Origin: Melampsora larici-populina 98AG31
Taxonomy: Eukaryota; Basidiomycota; Pucciniomycetes; Pucciniales; Melampsoraceae
Reading direction: 5' to 3'
NCBI RefSeq assembly: GCF_000204055.1
Contig: NW_006768772.1
Coordinates: 1,310,829 to 1,374,828 of the forward strand
DNA: 64,000 nt
Positions 10,921-22,986 of this stretch are shown one piece after another; within the stretch, counting starts at the first letter, position 1; every line of letters begins with the position of its first letter. The notes under the pieces are model-generated. The model did not search any database and had not been told where the DNA came from. It saw only the letters and a program-made list of their open reading frames with translations. A program made the position numbers and the translations under genes.

Positions 10921-12831
10921 ATGTCGATGGAAGATCGTTTAGCGCAGGCGGAAGCCAATTTAAGACAAACAAGAGGAGCTTCAGCAGCACTAGGGATTCA
11001 ACCAGGCCCAGGTTTGGATCTGCAGCGTAAGAAAAAGAAGACAACAGGTCAAGAGGAAAGGATTGGAGAGGAAGGCGCGAGCGGAGGAGAGGTAGAGAGA
11101 GTTCAAGAGGAAGGAGGCCAAGGTGTTTCAGGCGAGCGACAGAGGGAGGCGCAAGAGGATCAGCGAGAACACAATCAGGATTCACTGGAGTCGGACGATG
11201 AATCATGGAGGCCAGGAGGGGACAGAGGGAGAGATCGAGAGGCGGAGTCAGAGGAGGATCAGATCTCGGTCGAAGAAGGGGGAAGCCTAGGTAAGGACTT
11301 TCTCTCCGTCATCAAAATCCCATTCATCATTTCCCCCAGACTCTGTACAACTTGGAAGGGGAAACGCCGCCACAGAGGAGAACGGGGTCACCTATCAGAG
11401 GTCGCAGCCCAACGTGTTGGAGGGGGAGCCTAGCAGAGGTCCTCTAGAAGAGCTTTCCCCAGCTAGATGAATAGGGTGGAAATGAGAATTCCAAAAGCAC
11501 CAAAGACGCAAGAGGGTGGACAAGAAACTGACCCAGATGTGTGTCCGACTCGCAGCTGAAGGAGACCACCTATTGGTGACGCAAGCCAGAATAGAAGAGC
11601 TGTACGCCTCAGGAGAGAAAGAGGAAGGAGCGGCGTTGTTGGCTCGGTTCATGGACAGCCTGGTGGAAAGGACGCCTAGACCAACCCCCCGGAGGCTCGG
11701 AAACAATGCCCAATCCAGAGGCAGGACTATCGTCGTGAAGCGGTCCCGGCTAGAAGACGAAGTCCGAGCAGAGAAGACTTGATCCAAGAGAACCTGACAG
11801 AGGTGTCAACAGATACCGTCGACAGTGCCCCACCACTCCCGGGAAAGCGAAGACGGTCGGTATCTGTGCCTGGGGACGACTCAGAAGGGAGGAAGACACG
11901 AGACCAGAAGGGTCAATCAGCAAAATCAGAGGCAGAGTTGGTGGAAGCACTGCTGCTATCCGGGAAGGGGAGGATGGTATTGGCTAATGGTGACGTAGTG
12001 GAGAACGGGAGGATCATCGTACTGGACGACTCTAAGGAGATGGATAAATCTTTACCTCATCTATCCCCCGTTTTACTGGTGTACCTGCAGACTTTCAAAG
12101 CCTACATTCCGCTGTCGGTCTTCAAGCGAACCTTCTTAATTGAGCACGGAAATGCTTGGCAAACACAGAAGGCGCCCTTGGCAACAATGATAATGGAGAG
12201 TGGAGCCACGGTGAAGGTATACGGGAACGAACCACCAATGGAGGAGCTCACGATGCAGTATGAGCAGTGGCTCGACGCAATGTGAGAGAATGTGGGTTGG
12301 ATGGTGGCATTGCGATATTGTATTAGAGTGAGGCAAGGTTTGATGAGGATGATGGTTGACAAGAAGATCTACAATATAACAAAAGTTCAATCAGTCATTC
12401 TCAATGAGGTGAAGCAAATCTGCGAGAACAACAATGAGAGAGCTTACCGTACGAACCCATACACACCGGGAGGACCAAAGGCGGAGTACAACCCTGAGAC
12501 CGGCTTGTTGCGAGTAGATAGGTCGTCTAGAAGAGCAACCACCTCGAGCGACAGACCGAGCTCGACGACGTATCCGAGATCATCGGCTTACGAGACCGCG
12601 AAGAGGTCCAAGGAAGGCTGGCTTCCGGACGCTGAGTATAAAGAGAAGAAGGCGGCGGAAAGGAGGAGTCGAATGAAGAGAGATGGTGAAAGGAATGAGC
12701 GTCGCTATGGGAAGAGCCCAGACCGTCCAAGTGACAGGAGAGATGACTGGCAGGAGCGTCGCACAAGCCCTAGCAGAGGTTATAATAGAGGGTTTAATGC
12801 CAAACGTAATGATTACAGAAAGAGGAGCTAG
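10921..12831 (+). pseudogene. DIRS-like element ORF1 (gag-like), frameshifted
   Basis: ATG 10921 opens MSMEDRLAQAEANLRQTRG, a Glu/Arg/Gly-rich coiled coil. The reading then moves through frames at about 11433, 11516-11782, 11779-12285 (LLVYLQTFKAYIPLSVFKRTF) and 12292-12831. The last part ends in an Arg/Ser-rich tail (RRDDWQERRTSPSRGYN). Position and composition fit the gag-like first ORF of tyrosine-recombinase retroelements. At least two frameshifts make this copy inactive. No zinc knuckle is visible. Confidence 0.55.
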
Positions 12832-13525
12832 TGAGTACCACTCCAAGGATATGATGAAATGAATAAAAAAAAGTGCCTACCTGGCCAGATCTCCGAGAAA
12901 GGAGCAAGAACCGGGTACACCCGTGATTCATCGTAGAGAGTCTGATGTGCCAACTGTTTTTTCTGGATCTTGATACACCAGCCACCGAGAGCCGAGCCAA
13001 TCACGTGAACCTATGATAGGCATGGAAGCTGGGGTTTTTCAGAACAAGCCTGTTAGGGGCGGTAACAAACAGCAACGGAACACTCCGCCTGATAAATGAT
13101 CTCTCATTTCCCCAAAATGACAGGAAAGTGAAGTCAGTTAATGCAAAGGTAGATAAAGGAGAGTTCGTGACGTCATGGGACGACTTTGACAAGGTAGCAC
13201 TCTTCTTACTGGGGGCAGACGGACCAGTGCTGTTGGGTATCTACGATTGGGCTCACGCGTATAGACAGATCCCGACAATGATGAGTCAATGGCCGTTCCT
13301 GATGATACTGGACTTCAATGAGGACGTGCTGCTGGACACACGAGTGGCGTTCGGCAGAGTGGCTGGATGCGGCACCTTTGGGCAGGTTGCAGATGCGTGG
13401 AAAGTTATCATGAAATCGAGGTTTGAATTCTTGAGGGCGTTCAGATGGGTGGACGACACACTCTTCATGAAGAAGGCGGACGGCTCGAACAAAACTAAGA
13501 TGACAGACGTGGTGAAACTTGGTGA

Positions 13526-13603
13526 CACTACGCCAGATCAGAAATTTACCATGGAGTTCAGAAAATTATTTTGAGATAGAAAATTCTTGTTGATTTTCTG
13601 AAC
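13526..13603 (+). repeat. CACTA element left TIR
   Basis: 78 bp, identical to the complement of 25954-26031. Its inner half is itself a hairpin: GTTCAGAAAAT pairs with ATTTTCTGAAC across the centre. Such inner structure may serve as subterminal transposase sites. Confidence 0.9.
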
Positions 13604-14053
13604 TCTTGAGATCAGTACATCAAAGATGACACAAAAATGAGATCTTGCTATTTGTTCCTGTACACAATTGACATTCAAAATTACTGTGCATACACCCAAG
13701 CTCTCACCCTACAAGCGCTGCGGTTTTCATGCCCGCATGGAGTCAAGATCATTTCAAGAATTATGAGGCACTGTGCTGCAGTGATGTTGATATCTACCAG
13801 AAGAAACAAAGTCTCTCTTGAGGATTTCAAGGGAACATTGGTTTCACTAGAACAGCTCAAAGACAAAGTCCTTTGAAACCTCTTCATTCTGTACATACAT
13901 CTCTACTTGTCACAACATTTTGAATTTCAATGAGTTATCTATCTAATCCACTATGGTAATGAAAAGAAAAAATCAGAACCCAAGATTCAAAATAAATCAG
14001 GTACAAAACATGTGTGTGTCCTTACAAAACTAACAATGATAAGCTATACCAAA
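13604..14053. other. CACTA subterminal region, no gene
   Basis: Between the left TIR and the transposase stop. It holds the transposase 3' end and short spurious frames. I see no strong subterminal repeat family by eye. Confidence 0.5.
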
Positions 14054-17000
14054 TCAGCGCTTGAGGATAATCATACCGATTGTAGGTACCTCTACATCCT
14101 TGTTCATTTCCCCTGCTTTGTACATGATCCATGTACATTGCGCAATCACTTCTTTTAGCTTGATGACTTTGTTCTCAGTGGGACTCCACATTCTCAGAGC
14201 ACACTGTACATCAACGTGGTCAGTGAAGTTGAAAGCATTGAAATATGTACTAGGTAGGGAAGGAAAACATTGTACGTGTAACCAAACATCACTGATGCTC
14301 TCGGATTTTACTGCAGCTCTAAGATGAGAAAATATTGAGAACACTCGGCCAAAGGAATCTGTACCGTCTGTATTTTTGAAATAGATGCAAGAGTTGTCCG
14401 GATTATCGGTGAACGTCGAGACAAATCCATCATTGTAGTTGATGCGCTTGTAGAACTGTCCTTGAGCCGGTACCGGGGCGTATGCAAGTGAATCGCTTTT
14501 GCTCAGTGAGGCCCACTTGTCGGGGCGAATCCAGATACATCTTTCGCCTTCTGTATCATTCAAGTATGCGACTAAAAGATCAAGGACAACATCTGATAGA
14601 GGCGACATCTTAGAGTGTGATGGACGATTTGCTCGGGGCGCAGGTTGTTTGTATAATGCTTGAAGGCGCACACTATACTGCTCAAGGGCTTCTGGTAACT
14701 TGTCATCTTCAATTAGAGCTGATAGATTAGATGCCCGACAAAATTGTTTGAGAAAAGTAATTTCGAGCTCGGCTGGAACGAAGGGAGTAATAAATGAATG
14801 ATTAGTAAGTCCAACCCCCATAAAGAGTCAAATCTAAACACATTCTGACTCACTGATATGGTTATTATGGCCTGCTTTGAGGATCTTTCCCATCAGACGC
14901 TCGAAAGGAAACGACCACCACGCACGCACCGGTCCAAATCGTTCTAGGCAATCAGCGAGGTGAATAGCCATATGATGATTTGGAGCGAGTTTGCAATGTT
15001 GAAAGATTAATACAGAGCTTTCTAGGTATTTTTGAATGTGGTGGCGGTAGCGTTTGATTTGAAATGAGTCCATGACACGCTTGAGACCAATATTGATGAG
15101 TGAAACTAAGTGAATGAAGTTCCTTAGTAGGGATCTTTTTATATGGTCTTGGCGAGACCACATTGGAATAAGAATGAGCGGAAGTTGCAAAGTCAACAAG
15201 CTCCTCCATTCGTCAGCTTTCAATTTTCCGAAGGAAGCTTTCCCTAAGACGGGGATTGGTCGTTTAATCCAAGTAGGGGTATGGATTTTGGGAAGAATTG
15301 AATTGATGTGGCGGAGGACGGTAGCGTCGAAGACAATCTCTTCAAGAGGGGGAGCATGCCAGTCTCCATTCCACCCATCATCATTAAAAGGTTCGAAATC
15401 ATTATCACTTGATGATGTATGATTGGAGAATTCAGCATCGTTAATGGCCGTTCCAGTCTCTTCATCGTCTCTTTGAGATTGAGGCGTGGATGGTTGATTT
15501 CGGGGTAAAGGTTCAGAGTACTCAGCCACGAGATTCAAGAGTTCCACTGTACTGATTGGTGGTAATATCTCTTCCTCATTTTCAAGGTCCTTCATTGCCC
15601 AGAAACGACGTACGTGCCATGAAGATAGACCAAGAAGTAAATTATGCATTGAGTCGACAACTTGATACTCAATAATGTTCCAGTATTCCAACTCTATCAG
15701 TACGGAGTAACGTACTCCATGGGTCTTAAAGATCTTCTTTCGTTCTTCAACGGTCTTTGCATCACGAGCTTCACGTGCCCATTTGGTGTGCTGGCACCAT
15801 GTACGAGGTGGCCATGTGCTTTGATCAAAATTGTTGATATCTTTCTTATTGAGGAGACAAAAAGAGCAGAAGAAGGTCGCTGTAGCACTGGGGAATCCGA
15901 GACATCGACGAAGAGAAGGTATATCAGCAACAAATACAAGTAGTGCTGCTCTGATTAGACGTCCCTGAGGGTATTTTTGAGTTCGAGATAGTAATAAGCC
16001 AGTCAACCATAAAGCTTGAAGTTCTGTAACCAGTGGTTGCAAGATCCAATTCATTTGTTCCAGAGAAGGTTCGCGGGGGCCCGGAGCAATCCCTACTACA
16101 AATACGTTCTCAGGGCGATGTCGGAGGGCAGGAGGTAGACTGAGACAAACTAGAATGACAAATGTGATTGATGTATGATGACCACTCTGCTTGTTACCAA
16201 ATGGATTGATAGCATCCACGAATAGCGCAAATGTCAAGTGACTAGAATTGGCAGTATATTGCTTTCCATCGGGGCCTAGAAATTCTTTCCAGAGTCTAGA
16301 TTGATATATGTCGAAAATTTTGGCATTGGCATCGTAAGGCTGGGCAGATTCAGATGATGTAACTTCAAGTGATTGTTCGATTTTAGGACGTGAGAGAAGC
16401 CGTGATATCCAATCAGATAGGCTCTGGAAAGCATAACGTCGAGCTGGCTTCTGAAGACCACGGAAGTGTTTGAAAAGCGGCTCACCGCAGATCTTTTCTG
16501 AAAAGTCTGGCTCAGAGTCCTCTGCAGGCGGTGATGAAGTCGTGTCGTTGTTTTGATCAACAGAATCAGTAGGTCCACCTGGAATGTTGGCGACAAGGTG
16601 CTGACATACGGATGGTGTACAGCTTTCCGGGTACATTGCAAAGCAAGAACTACAGCAGGTCATGAAGGTGAGTGTTGGATTTACATTCAACCATTGAAAG
16701 GCAGTCTCAACAGACTTGGGTATCTTCTTCAACGTGCTGGCCTCTTCTGGCAAAAGCTTTCGGATGTCAGAATTAGTAGGTAATATACCGTGAGTGGTTG
16801 AGAGTTCGATGGTGATAGTCTGAACATCCAGCATCCATTTGGTAATCGAATTGGAAGATTGGCCGAAAATGTCGAGAATGGACGCTGTGAGAGCAACATG
16901 AAGAATCAAAGGGTTTGCTGATTTTAATTCAAAAGTATGGAAATGATCTATCAGGAGAAGGAATTTAAAAGTAAAAAACATTTCAGACTTGATTACTAAC

Positions 17001-17553
17001 ACAGGGATCATAACTTTTTAAAAGGTCTAAAGATGAACGTACCACAGTCATAAATATGTTGACCCGATGCTTTGGCTAAGACAGCTCCTGAGCAAATTTT
17101 AGTAGGTGAGTGATAAGCTTCAGGGGTTTCTTGATCAGCGGGTAATGCTGTTGATGAAGCCGCCTGGGTGGGCAGGGTGGAGTGCTCTTCGGCGAGGCAG
17201 TTCTCATCATAGTTACTAGAGCTTTCATTCTGGACCGGTCGATTTTGCCTGGACTGATGACGGTGGCTTGGTGATGGTGTTGTATCGATATGTAATCTTC
17301 TTAATGGAGACAGGAGGGCTTCTTGAGCTGAAGAAATTGAGGGTTGAGTGGAGTTCTGCGGTGATTGAGAGGGCGTGACTAGATTATTTCGAAAGTCGGC
17401 ACGTTCGTGTGCCAGTCGTGTTTGAGGTAATAGTTCAACGCCGGAGTGACAGATGCCACTGGCGTCTGTGTAAACTTGATCACAACATTCATAAGCTTTA
17501 CAAACACACACAACTCTATGAGACTGACTCGCTTGCTTGGGACGTGGAGGCAT
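14054..17553 (-). CDS. CACTA/TNP2 (Plavaka-like) transposase
   Basis: Three exons: 17553-17043, 16917-14854 and 14772-14054, introns 125 and 81 bp, giving 1,097 residues. The start is MPPRPKQASQSH, after an upstream in-frame ATG that lacks family-like sequence. An N-terminal Cys cluster (VVCVCKAYECC...GICHSG) and a second one (CCSSCFAMYPESC...CQH) suggest zinc binding. The RNase H-fold core shows FALFVDAINPFGNKQSG (first Asp), PPALRHRPENVFVVGIAPGPREPS, then LLVFVADIPSLRRCLGF (second Asp) with FFCSFCLLNK, and VDSMHNLLLGL. These are the signature blocks of basidiomycete TNP2/Plavaka transposases in the CACTA supergroup. An acidic Asp/Glu/Ser insert lies near residue 690. The enzyme should cut and paste the element at its CACTA ends. 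Open throughout; the finer name Plavaka is from memory. Confidence 0.85.
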
Positions 17554-18044
17554 GACGATGAGTGAATTTGAAAAAGGTTTATGTTGAATTTCAGGCCTAA
17601 TTTCACCACAGCAGAACGGACACAACTAATTTTTTGATCTTGGTAAGAATATCAAAGTAACAGAAAGAGAAAAGGAAGTGATTCTGAAGAGATTTTCATA
17701 GGTCCTTTGATAAAAGAAGAAAACCAGAAGAGGATGACTGTTATATCAAGCGCAAGCAAGGAATAGGTTTTTTTGTTAGACAGGTGAAAGGACGGGTAAG
17801 AAAAGTAAAAATACATATATAGATGTTAAAACGGCAAATACAAATCTCGTGAGGTACATATGCATCATCAGCCACCTGGTTAGAAGGGTTTGATCAACAT
17901 TAATATGTAGATCATCACACGATTGTTTGGTTTGCTTCCTAAAGATTCATAAGCCAAAGAAACAATGTTTTCAATTTCGGTTCTCTTGCAGTATGAGAAT
18001 TGCGAAGTTTGAGGAATGATAAAGAAGAGATACTGACACCAGTT

Positions 18045-18881
18045 TTAGTTGTCACTGTGTTCCATTGGGTCCCCAAGATCAGTGGCCGTTAACGCCAAAA
18101 TAGTGTAATGAAAGCCGGGTATGAGTGGACTACGCGGAGTCTCGTCATGAATAAAATGTATGTACAGATCCATGAGGGTGTCCTTGTTCATGGCCAAAGA
18201 TCTTACATAAATGCGAGGAGCGTGGTAGCGCAAAGCTAAAACAATATCCTCCATGCTTTCGTTCTTGAGGCGATCGACCGGGACTACTCGAGGCCTTTTG
18301 ATAAATCGATCATTTGGTGGAAGTTTCATTCCGGGATCAACATAGTACTTGTAAAGAATCAAAACATCGTCAATTGTGGCTCCAGTAGGTACCGTAGCGT
18401 CTGCAGTCTTTTGATGAATAGCTTTTACAAGCATTTTTCGTGTAGTCTTGCGGCCGAGAGGGTCAAAATCTTGTTGATGATCAGTATCCATCGAGGCAGG
18501 GGGCGGCGGTAGAATGTAGGGTTTGAGTAATGGTCTGACTTCGGTCATAAAAGCGTCTTTCAGAGAATCTTTGAGGTCGTTGGGTTTGCTAGTCGTCTCT
18601 GGATTGAAAAGTCGTATGAAATTGTAATATTGTAATTTGGTAGGCTTTTTGCTAACTTTCTCAAAATCGAAAGTAAGAAATATGCGGTCGTCGTTTGAAA
18701 GACCTTGAACCTTTCTGGATACTGGGCTGTCGGCGGGTGGTCGCTTGAATTGGTATGTAGAAGAGAACTCAAGGGGAGAAGTTGCAGAAGCCATAGGAGG
18801 CTTTGAATCCCGCGAGCCTTCGGCTGTTGGACTGAGTGGTGACGCATTGGCAGCACTAGGGGTACGCTTCTTTGGTGCCAT
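18045..18881 (-). CDS. CACTA accessory protein 1 (278 aa), unknown function
   Basis: Single open exon upstream of the transposase and in the same direction, separated by about 490 bp. It starts MAPKKRTPSAANAS with a basic Pro/Ser-rich leader of about 55 residues. A compact charged region follows (IFLTFDFEKVSKKPTKLQYYNFIRL, then LKDSLKDAFMTEVRPLLKPYI) and a conserved-looking C-terminal half (ATIDDVLILYKYYVDPGMKLPPNDR, MEDIVLALRYHAPRIYVRSL, HFIHDETPRSPL). There is no membrane segment or catalytic motif I recognise. The basic leader suggests nuclear location. It may help DNA binding or target choice; that is inference from its place inside the element. Confidence 0.65.
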   Translation of the reverse strand: MAPKKRTPSAANASPLSPTAEGSRDSKPPMASATSPLEFSSTYQFKRPPADSPVSRKVQGLSNDDRIFLTFDFEKVSKKPTKLQYYNFIRLFNPETTSKPNDLKDSLKDAFMTEVRPLLKPYILPPPPASMDTDHQQDFDPLGRKTTRKMLVKAIHQKTADATVPTGATIDDVLILYKYYVDPGMKLPPNDRFIKRPRVVPVDRLKNESMEDIVLALRYHAPRIYVRSLAMNKDTLMDLYIHFIHDETPRSPLIPGFHYTILALTATDLGDPMEHSDN

Positions 18882-20000
18882 TGAGTGAGTCTACAGAAGA
18901 AAAGATTGTTCAGTTGGCAAAATAAAATGATCAAAAAGGGAACTATAGAGTTGAAACTAATGCGCACCTGATCAAGATTACACTTTACAAAAGTATCAGC
19001 AAGGTATGCTTGAGTGGTGGATGAAAAGGTTTTGATAAAGTTCATGCAATGACTCGATTTAAAAAGCTTGGTTCGGCACAAAGAGTAGAGAGTGGACCGT
19101 AAAGTGAGAAGGTGGGTGTCAAATTATCTGATCACAAGAGGAAACATACCCAAATATACATGTGGCCTTCTGCTTTTTCCTCTTGTTTGCGCCGGAGGCA
19201 GGGTGTCGTTGTTCAAGAATCCATGAATCGAACATCGAATTTCTTTGTGGTGAGTCACTGATTGAACAAAGATATGGGGGTCAGTTATTCTTGATGATCG
19301 CATAATGTTTGGTTGCTACGTACCTTGATAATGGTCGTTATCAAGATTGGTTAAACCCGGTGAATCCCGAAATGAGATTTGTGGGTCCAACATGAAAGTT
19401 CAATTTGTATTTTAGTTACAATATTTAATTGTAAATGAGTCAGACTTCATCATTACATAAATTGTAGCTGTCTAGGCCAAAATGTGGTCTTACTCTCTTT
19501 CGATTCTTCCAACCTTCCTACCTACCCATTCAACTCATCAAACACGCGATGTGGACAACACAACACAACGGCAGCTTTGATCACATAGCAAGGACTGAGT
19601 ATAGTCAAACTCATTGTCACTCATTGATTTCCTTTGTTGATGCTCGTTTTGTTGATTCATATAGAGGTCTATATCAATACTTCTCCCAGTGGGCCATCTA
19701 TCTTTCAAGCACTCTGACCGACAATCTATTCTGACTTATTCACTTGATCACAAAACTTAGACCCTGTCACTCAGTTCTTTTTTTCTGATACATACAAATT
19801 TTGGAAATCTATATCTATACTTCTTTCACTAGTCTATCTGCTTCTCAAATACTCTCTATATTGTGATTTCTCATACAAGCCATCATCACTTCACGAACCT
19901 CAGGCTCTCATCACCGTTTTTTCGTTGTTTTTGTTCTTGTCGCAAACAAATCACTTGTGCTGTTCAAACCTCATCTCGCCGCCTTATTGTCACTATCAAC
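18882..20000. other. Divergent promoter region inside the CACTA element
   Basis: About 1.1 kb between the two divergent gene pairs. It should contain promoters for both directions. Short frames here overlap pyrimidine-rich leaders and have no family content. No repeat stands out. Confidence 0.5.
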
Positions 20001-21779
20001 ATGTTCGGGACCACTAGTCGAGGTAATTCAGAAGTTGTACTTGATCCCGATAACCCGTCTGTCAACAAACAGACAATGCTTGACTGGCTTCGAATTAATC
20101 ACCCCATGACACCCATCAGTTCAAAGGCGAAGAGAGCAGAGGTCGCCAACATAGTCAGAGAAGTACAACCCCACCGTATGTATAACTTTTTGCTTGTACA
20201 TTTAGTAGATGATATTCTTATCAGAACAGGTTAACTGACATCGTTTTGTTTGACTAATTGACAGTTTTTGGGGTCCGAAACTCCCCATCCCTTGCATCCA
20301 CGCATCCTGTTACTTACCCCCCTTTGGAAAACCTTCAAGTATCGTCTCCCATGGCGGAGAAGCCTTCTGGGGGAAGTGCAAGTTTGAGAAAGCGTTCTCC
20401 GCCTCAGGAGGCAGAGGTTCCTTACAAACAGATTGGTAATATGAGTTAGTCTTTTGTCTTGAATGCTTCTATCGCCAAATTAACAGTATACATACTGATC
20501 GTATATTTTCTATACACAAGTTGTGATACCCCCAAAACGTAGCAGACTGGATCTTGAAGCAAAGAAGCACGTTGGAGCGGATGAAGGTTCAAAGATGCTA
20601 CAAAAAAAGAAGGTGAGTGGTTACTTTTATTATTTTCATTCAGATTCTATACTCACTGTGTCAATCGATACATTTGATGTGTAGTTGGCAGGCAGGCCAA
20701 AGCCATCCAAGACAAAGACCGCTCGACCAGCAAATCCGAATGTGTTGATCGATTGGACTTACACCCCTCCTCAATCTTCCTCGCACATCTCCTCGATTTC
20801 AAGTCTTAGCAATGACGACGAAAGGCGTGAACTTGAGGGGCTCAAGCAGTTGCTCTCTACCGCACCTTTGGTTGGTCAAAACCGACCCAGCGAAAACAGA
20901 GTTTCGCCAATTGCCCCAGAAACGAAGCCGGAGAATGACTTGGTCAACACTCATGCATCTAATGGTCCTTCTATACCAAACTTGCCTATTTCGACACCAA
21001 AAGTTCACGTCAAGGATACAAAGGATCCGATCTCTGACGAAGCTGATCTCATTCAATTCTCCGATACAGAAGTGTTTGAAGTGGGAAACCTTGGTATGTC
21101 TTGAAGCTGTGTTTCTTCATTTTATTCTGAGAATGCTGACCAACTCTAGAACTATTCTAGTTATTGGGCGAGACATCCCAGCTATCCAATTTCAAGAAGC
21201 TAATTGTCCAAACAAGAAAACAGGTGTAGATATCTTTCAAGAGGAGCAGCGAAGAGAAGAGAGAGGTCAGTTCGCTACAATGTAGTCTTGATCTCATACT
21301 TACCCTGTGTATTTGTGTGAGATTTAGTTCGAACATTAGAAGAACGCCTCGCTCAACTAGAAAGCACTATCGAGGTCTTGGAGAAAAGAGTCAGCGCCAC
21401 TCCAATTCAAGAGCTACAAGAACAGGCTAATGGTGCATAAACTTTCGTATCTACATCAGCCAAACCCAATCAGTTTGCTAACTCATATCTATTTCTAGCC
21501 GATAAAATCGATCGACAGACATCTCTTCTTGAACAAGCAAGGGACGATATCAGTGCACTTGAGCGTCAAGTTGATTCGTTACAGTTTGACACAATTGATC
21601 TACAGACCAAATTGGATATAGCTTTCGACACAATCCACGCTCATAGAAGAGTTCTGAAAAAGATCTTAGGGCCCGATAGTGGTATAGATATTGAAGCAGA
21701 ATACGATTCCGATCATGACAATGATCAAAGCCAACCAAACCATACCAACTTGTGTACCAATGACCACCCTGATATCTGA
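20001..21779 (+). CDS. CACTA accessory protein 2 (445 aa), coiled-coil protein
   Basis: Seven exons: 20001-20175, 20265-20435, 20521-20612, 20685-21093, 21161-21265, 21328-21432 and 21499-21779. The frame is continuous and every junction is GT-AG. It begins MFGTTSRGNSEVV. Near residues 25-58 is a helical module (NKQTMLDWLRINHPMTP...KRAEVANIVREV) that resembles SAP/HeH-type DNA-binding helices. The middle is basic and disordered (PPKRSRLDLEAKK, AGRPKPSKTKTARP). The last ~130 residues form a coiled coil (TLEERLAQLESTIEVLEKRV, then LLEQARDDISALERQVDSLQ) and an acidic tail. No known enzyme motif is seen. A role as a dimerising DNA-binding partner of the transposase, like TNPA of plant CACTA elements, is a guess from context. 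Confidence 0.7.
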
Positions 21780-22986
21780 ATGAATATGTTGATCATATGA
21801 CAAGATTCTTTGGGTTGATCTCAAACCAGATTCCTTTTCAAAACTTGTACTTCATCTTTTATCAATTACGATTATAATTGATATAACTAGATTGATCTTT
21901 AGCTTTGTATCTCACTCTTCTCTGTCTTTGCTATCTATCATTTTCAATGAATGATAAAAAATGCTCTCCACATATGATTCACGTCAGTTCAGCATGATGA
22001 TACACTTTTGCTGTATGTAGAGATAAATGCTGCAAAGGAGCGCGCATACAAAATTTAACATTACATAAGCCTCTTCATCACAAGAAACAAACAAATGACT
22101 CTCTGTGGGCCAACAATCATTAAAACAAACTCAATCTTTTGAATTCCTCGTGTGCAGAATATATACATTATAAACTTATGTCGTGATATTTCCTCCTGAT
22201 CCACAAACACCTTGATAATTTCTCATTTTGGCATATACATTGATGAGAAACACACAACTTGTTTTTCTGTGTCCTTCATTTCTACGCTTAGAGACGCACT
22301 CTACAAATAGTATTTGTCTGTACCACACCTGAATTTCTTCGTTCTTAGATTTCTTGTTGTCTTGTGTCTTGAGATTACATCACCAGTCAAGTCATTACGG
22401 TACAACTCATTGATTTAGAAACCCGTATGTTTTATATAGCAACAACAATAATAACATTGTTCTTACTGTCGTAGTGTCTATACAACATATGACAGAATCA
22501 ACTTCTCGCCTTGGGGTGACAATAACTTGTCATTACTACACATGATACAAATGCAGAATCTGGAAGAATTTTTTTTGACTCATGGATGGTAGCAATGATG
22601 GGATTCTAAGGGATTGTAAGCATGAATGAGCGTTGAGTGGCGACACGCGCGACCCACATATAATATTCCTTCCGAGTTGTTTATGTTGCTTCATAGTACT
22701 TGCAACGAGTATGATGAAAGGGTCAGATGTTGATGTCAGGATAAGAAAGGCTAAAGGATGCAACACATAGTTGCATAGATTTGAATGCTGTTCGAGGTGA
22801 ATCTTTCCACCCCTGATTGCACTATATAAAAACTCTTTCCTCACCTTTCTCTGTGACAGTGTCCGAACTTCAAGCAACAACTTTTAATCTTTTCTTGACT
22901 TGTGTTCTGATCTAAATCACTTTTCTTGAGACTTTTTGATCCGCTTTCTTATAATTGCGCTTGGAAAGGTTATGATACTTTGAGAC
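21780..22986. other. Spacer between CACTA accessory genes 2 and 3
   Basis: AT-rich, about 1.2 kb. It includes the 3' end of the coiled-coil gene and the promoter of the next. The TATATAA at about 22823 is a possible TATA element for the gene at 22987. Nothing else is recognised. Confidence 0.5.

Noticed and set aside
10921..12831. Methyltransferase ORF expected in classic DIRS elements
   Set aside because: No such motif is visible in any frame of the element, so I left the DIRS versus Ngaro question open.
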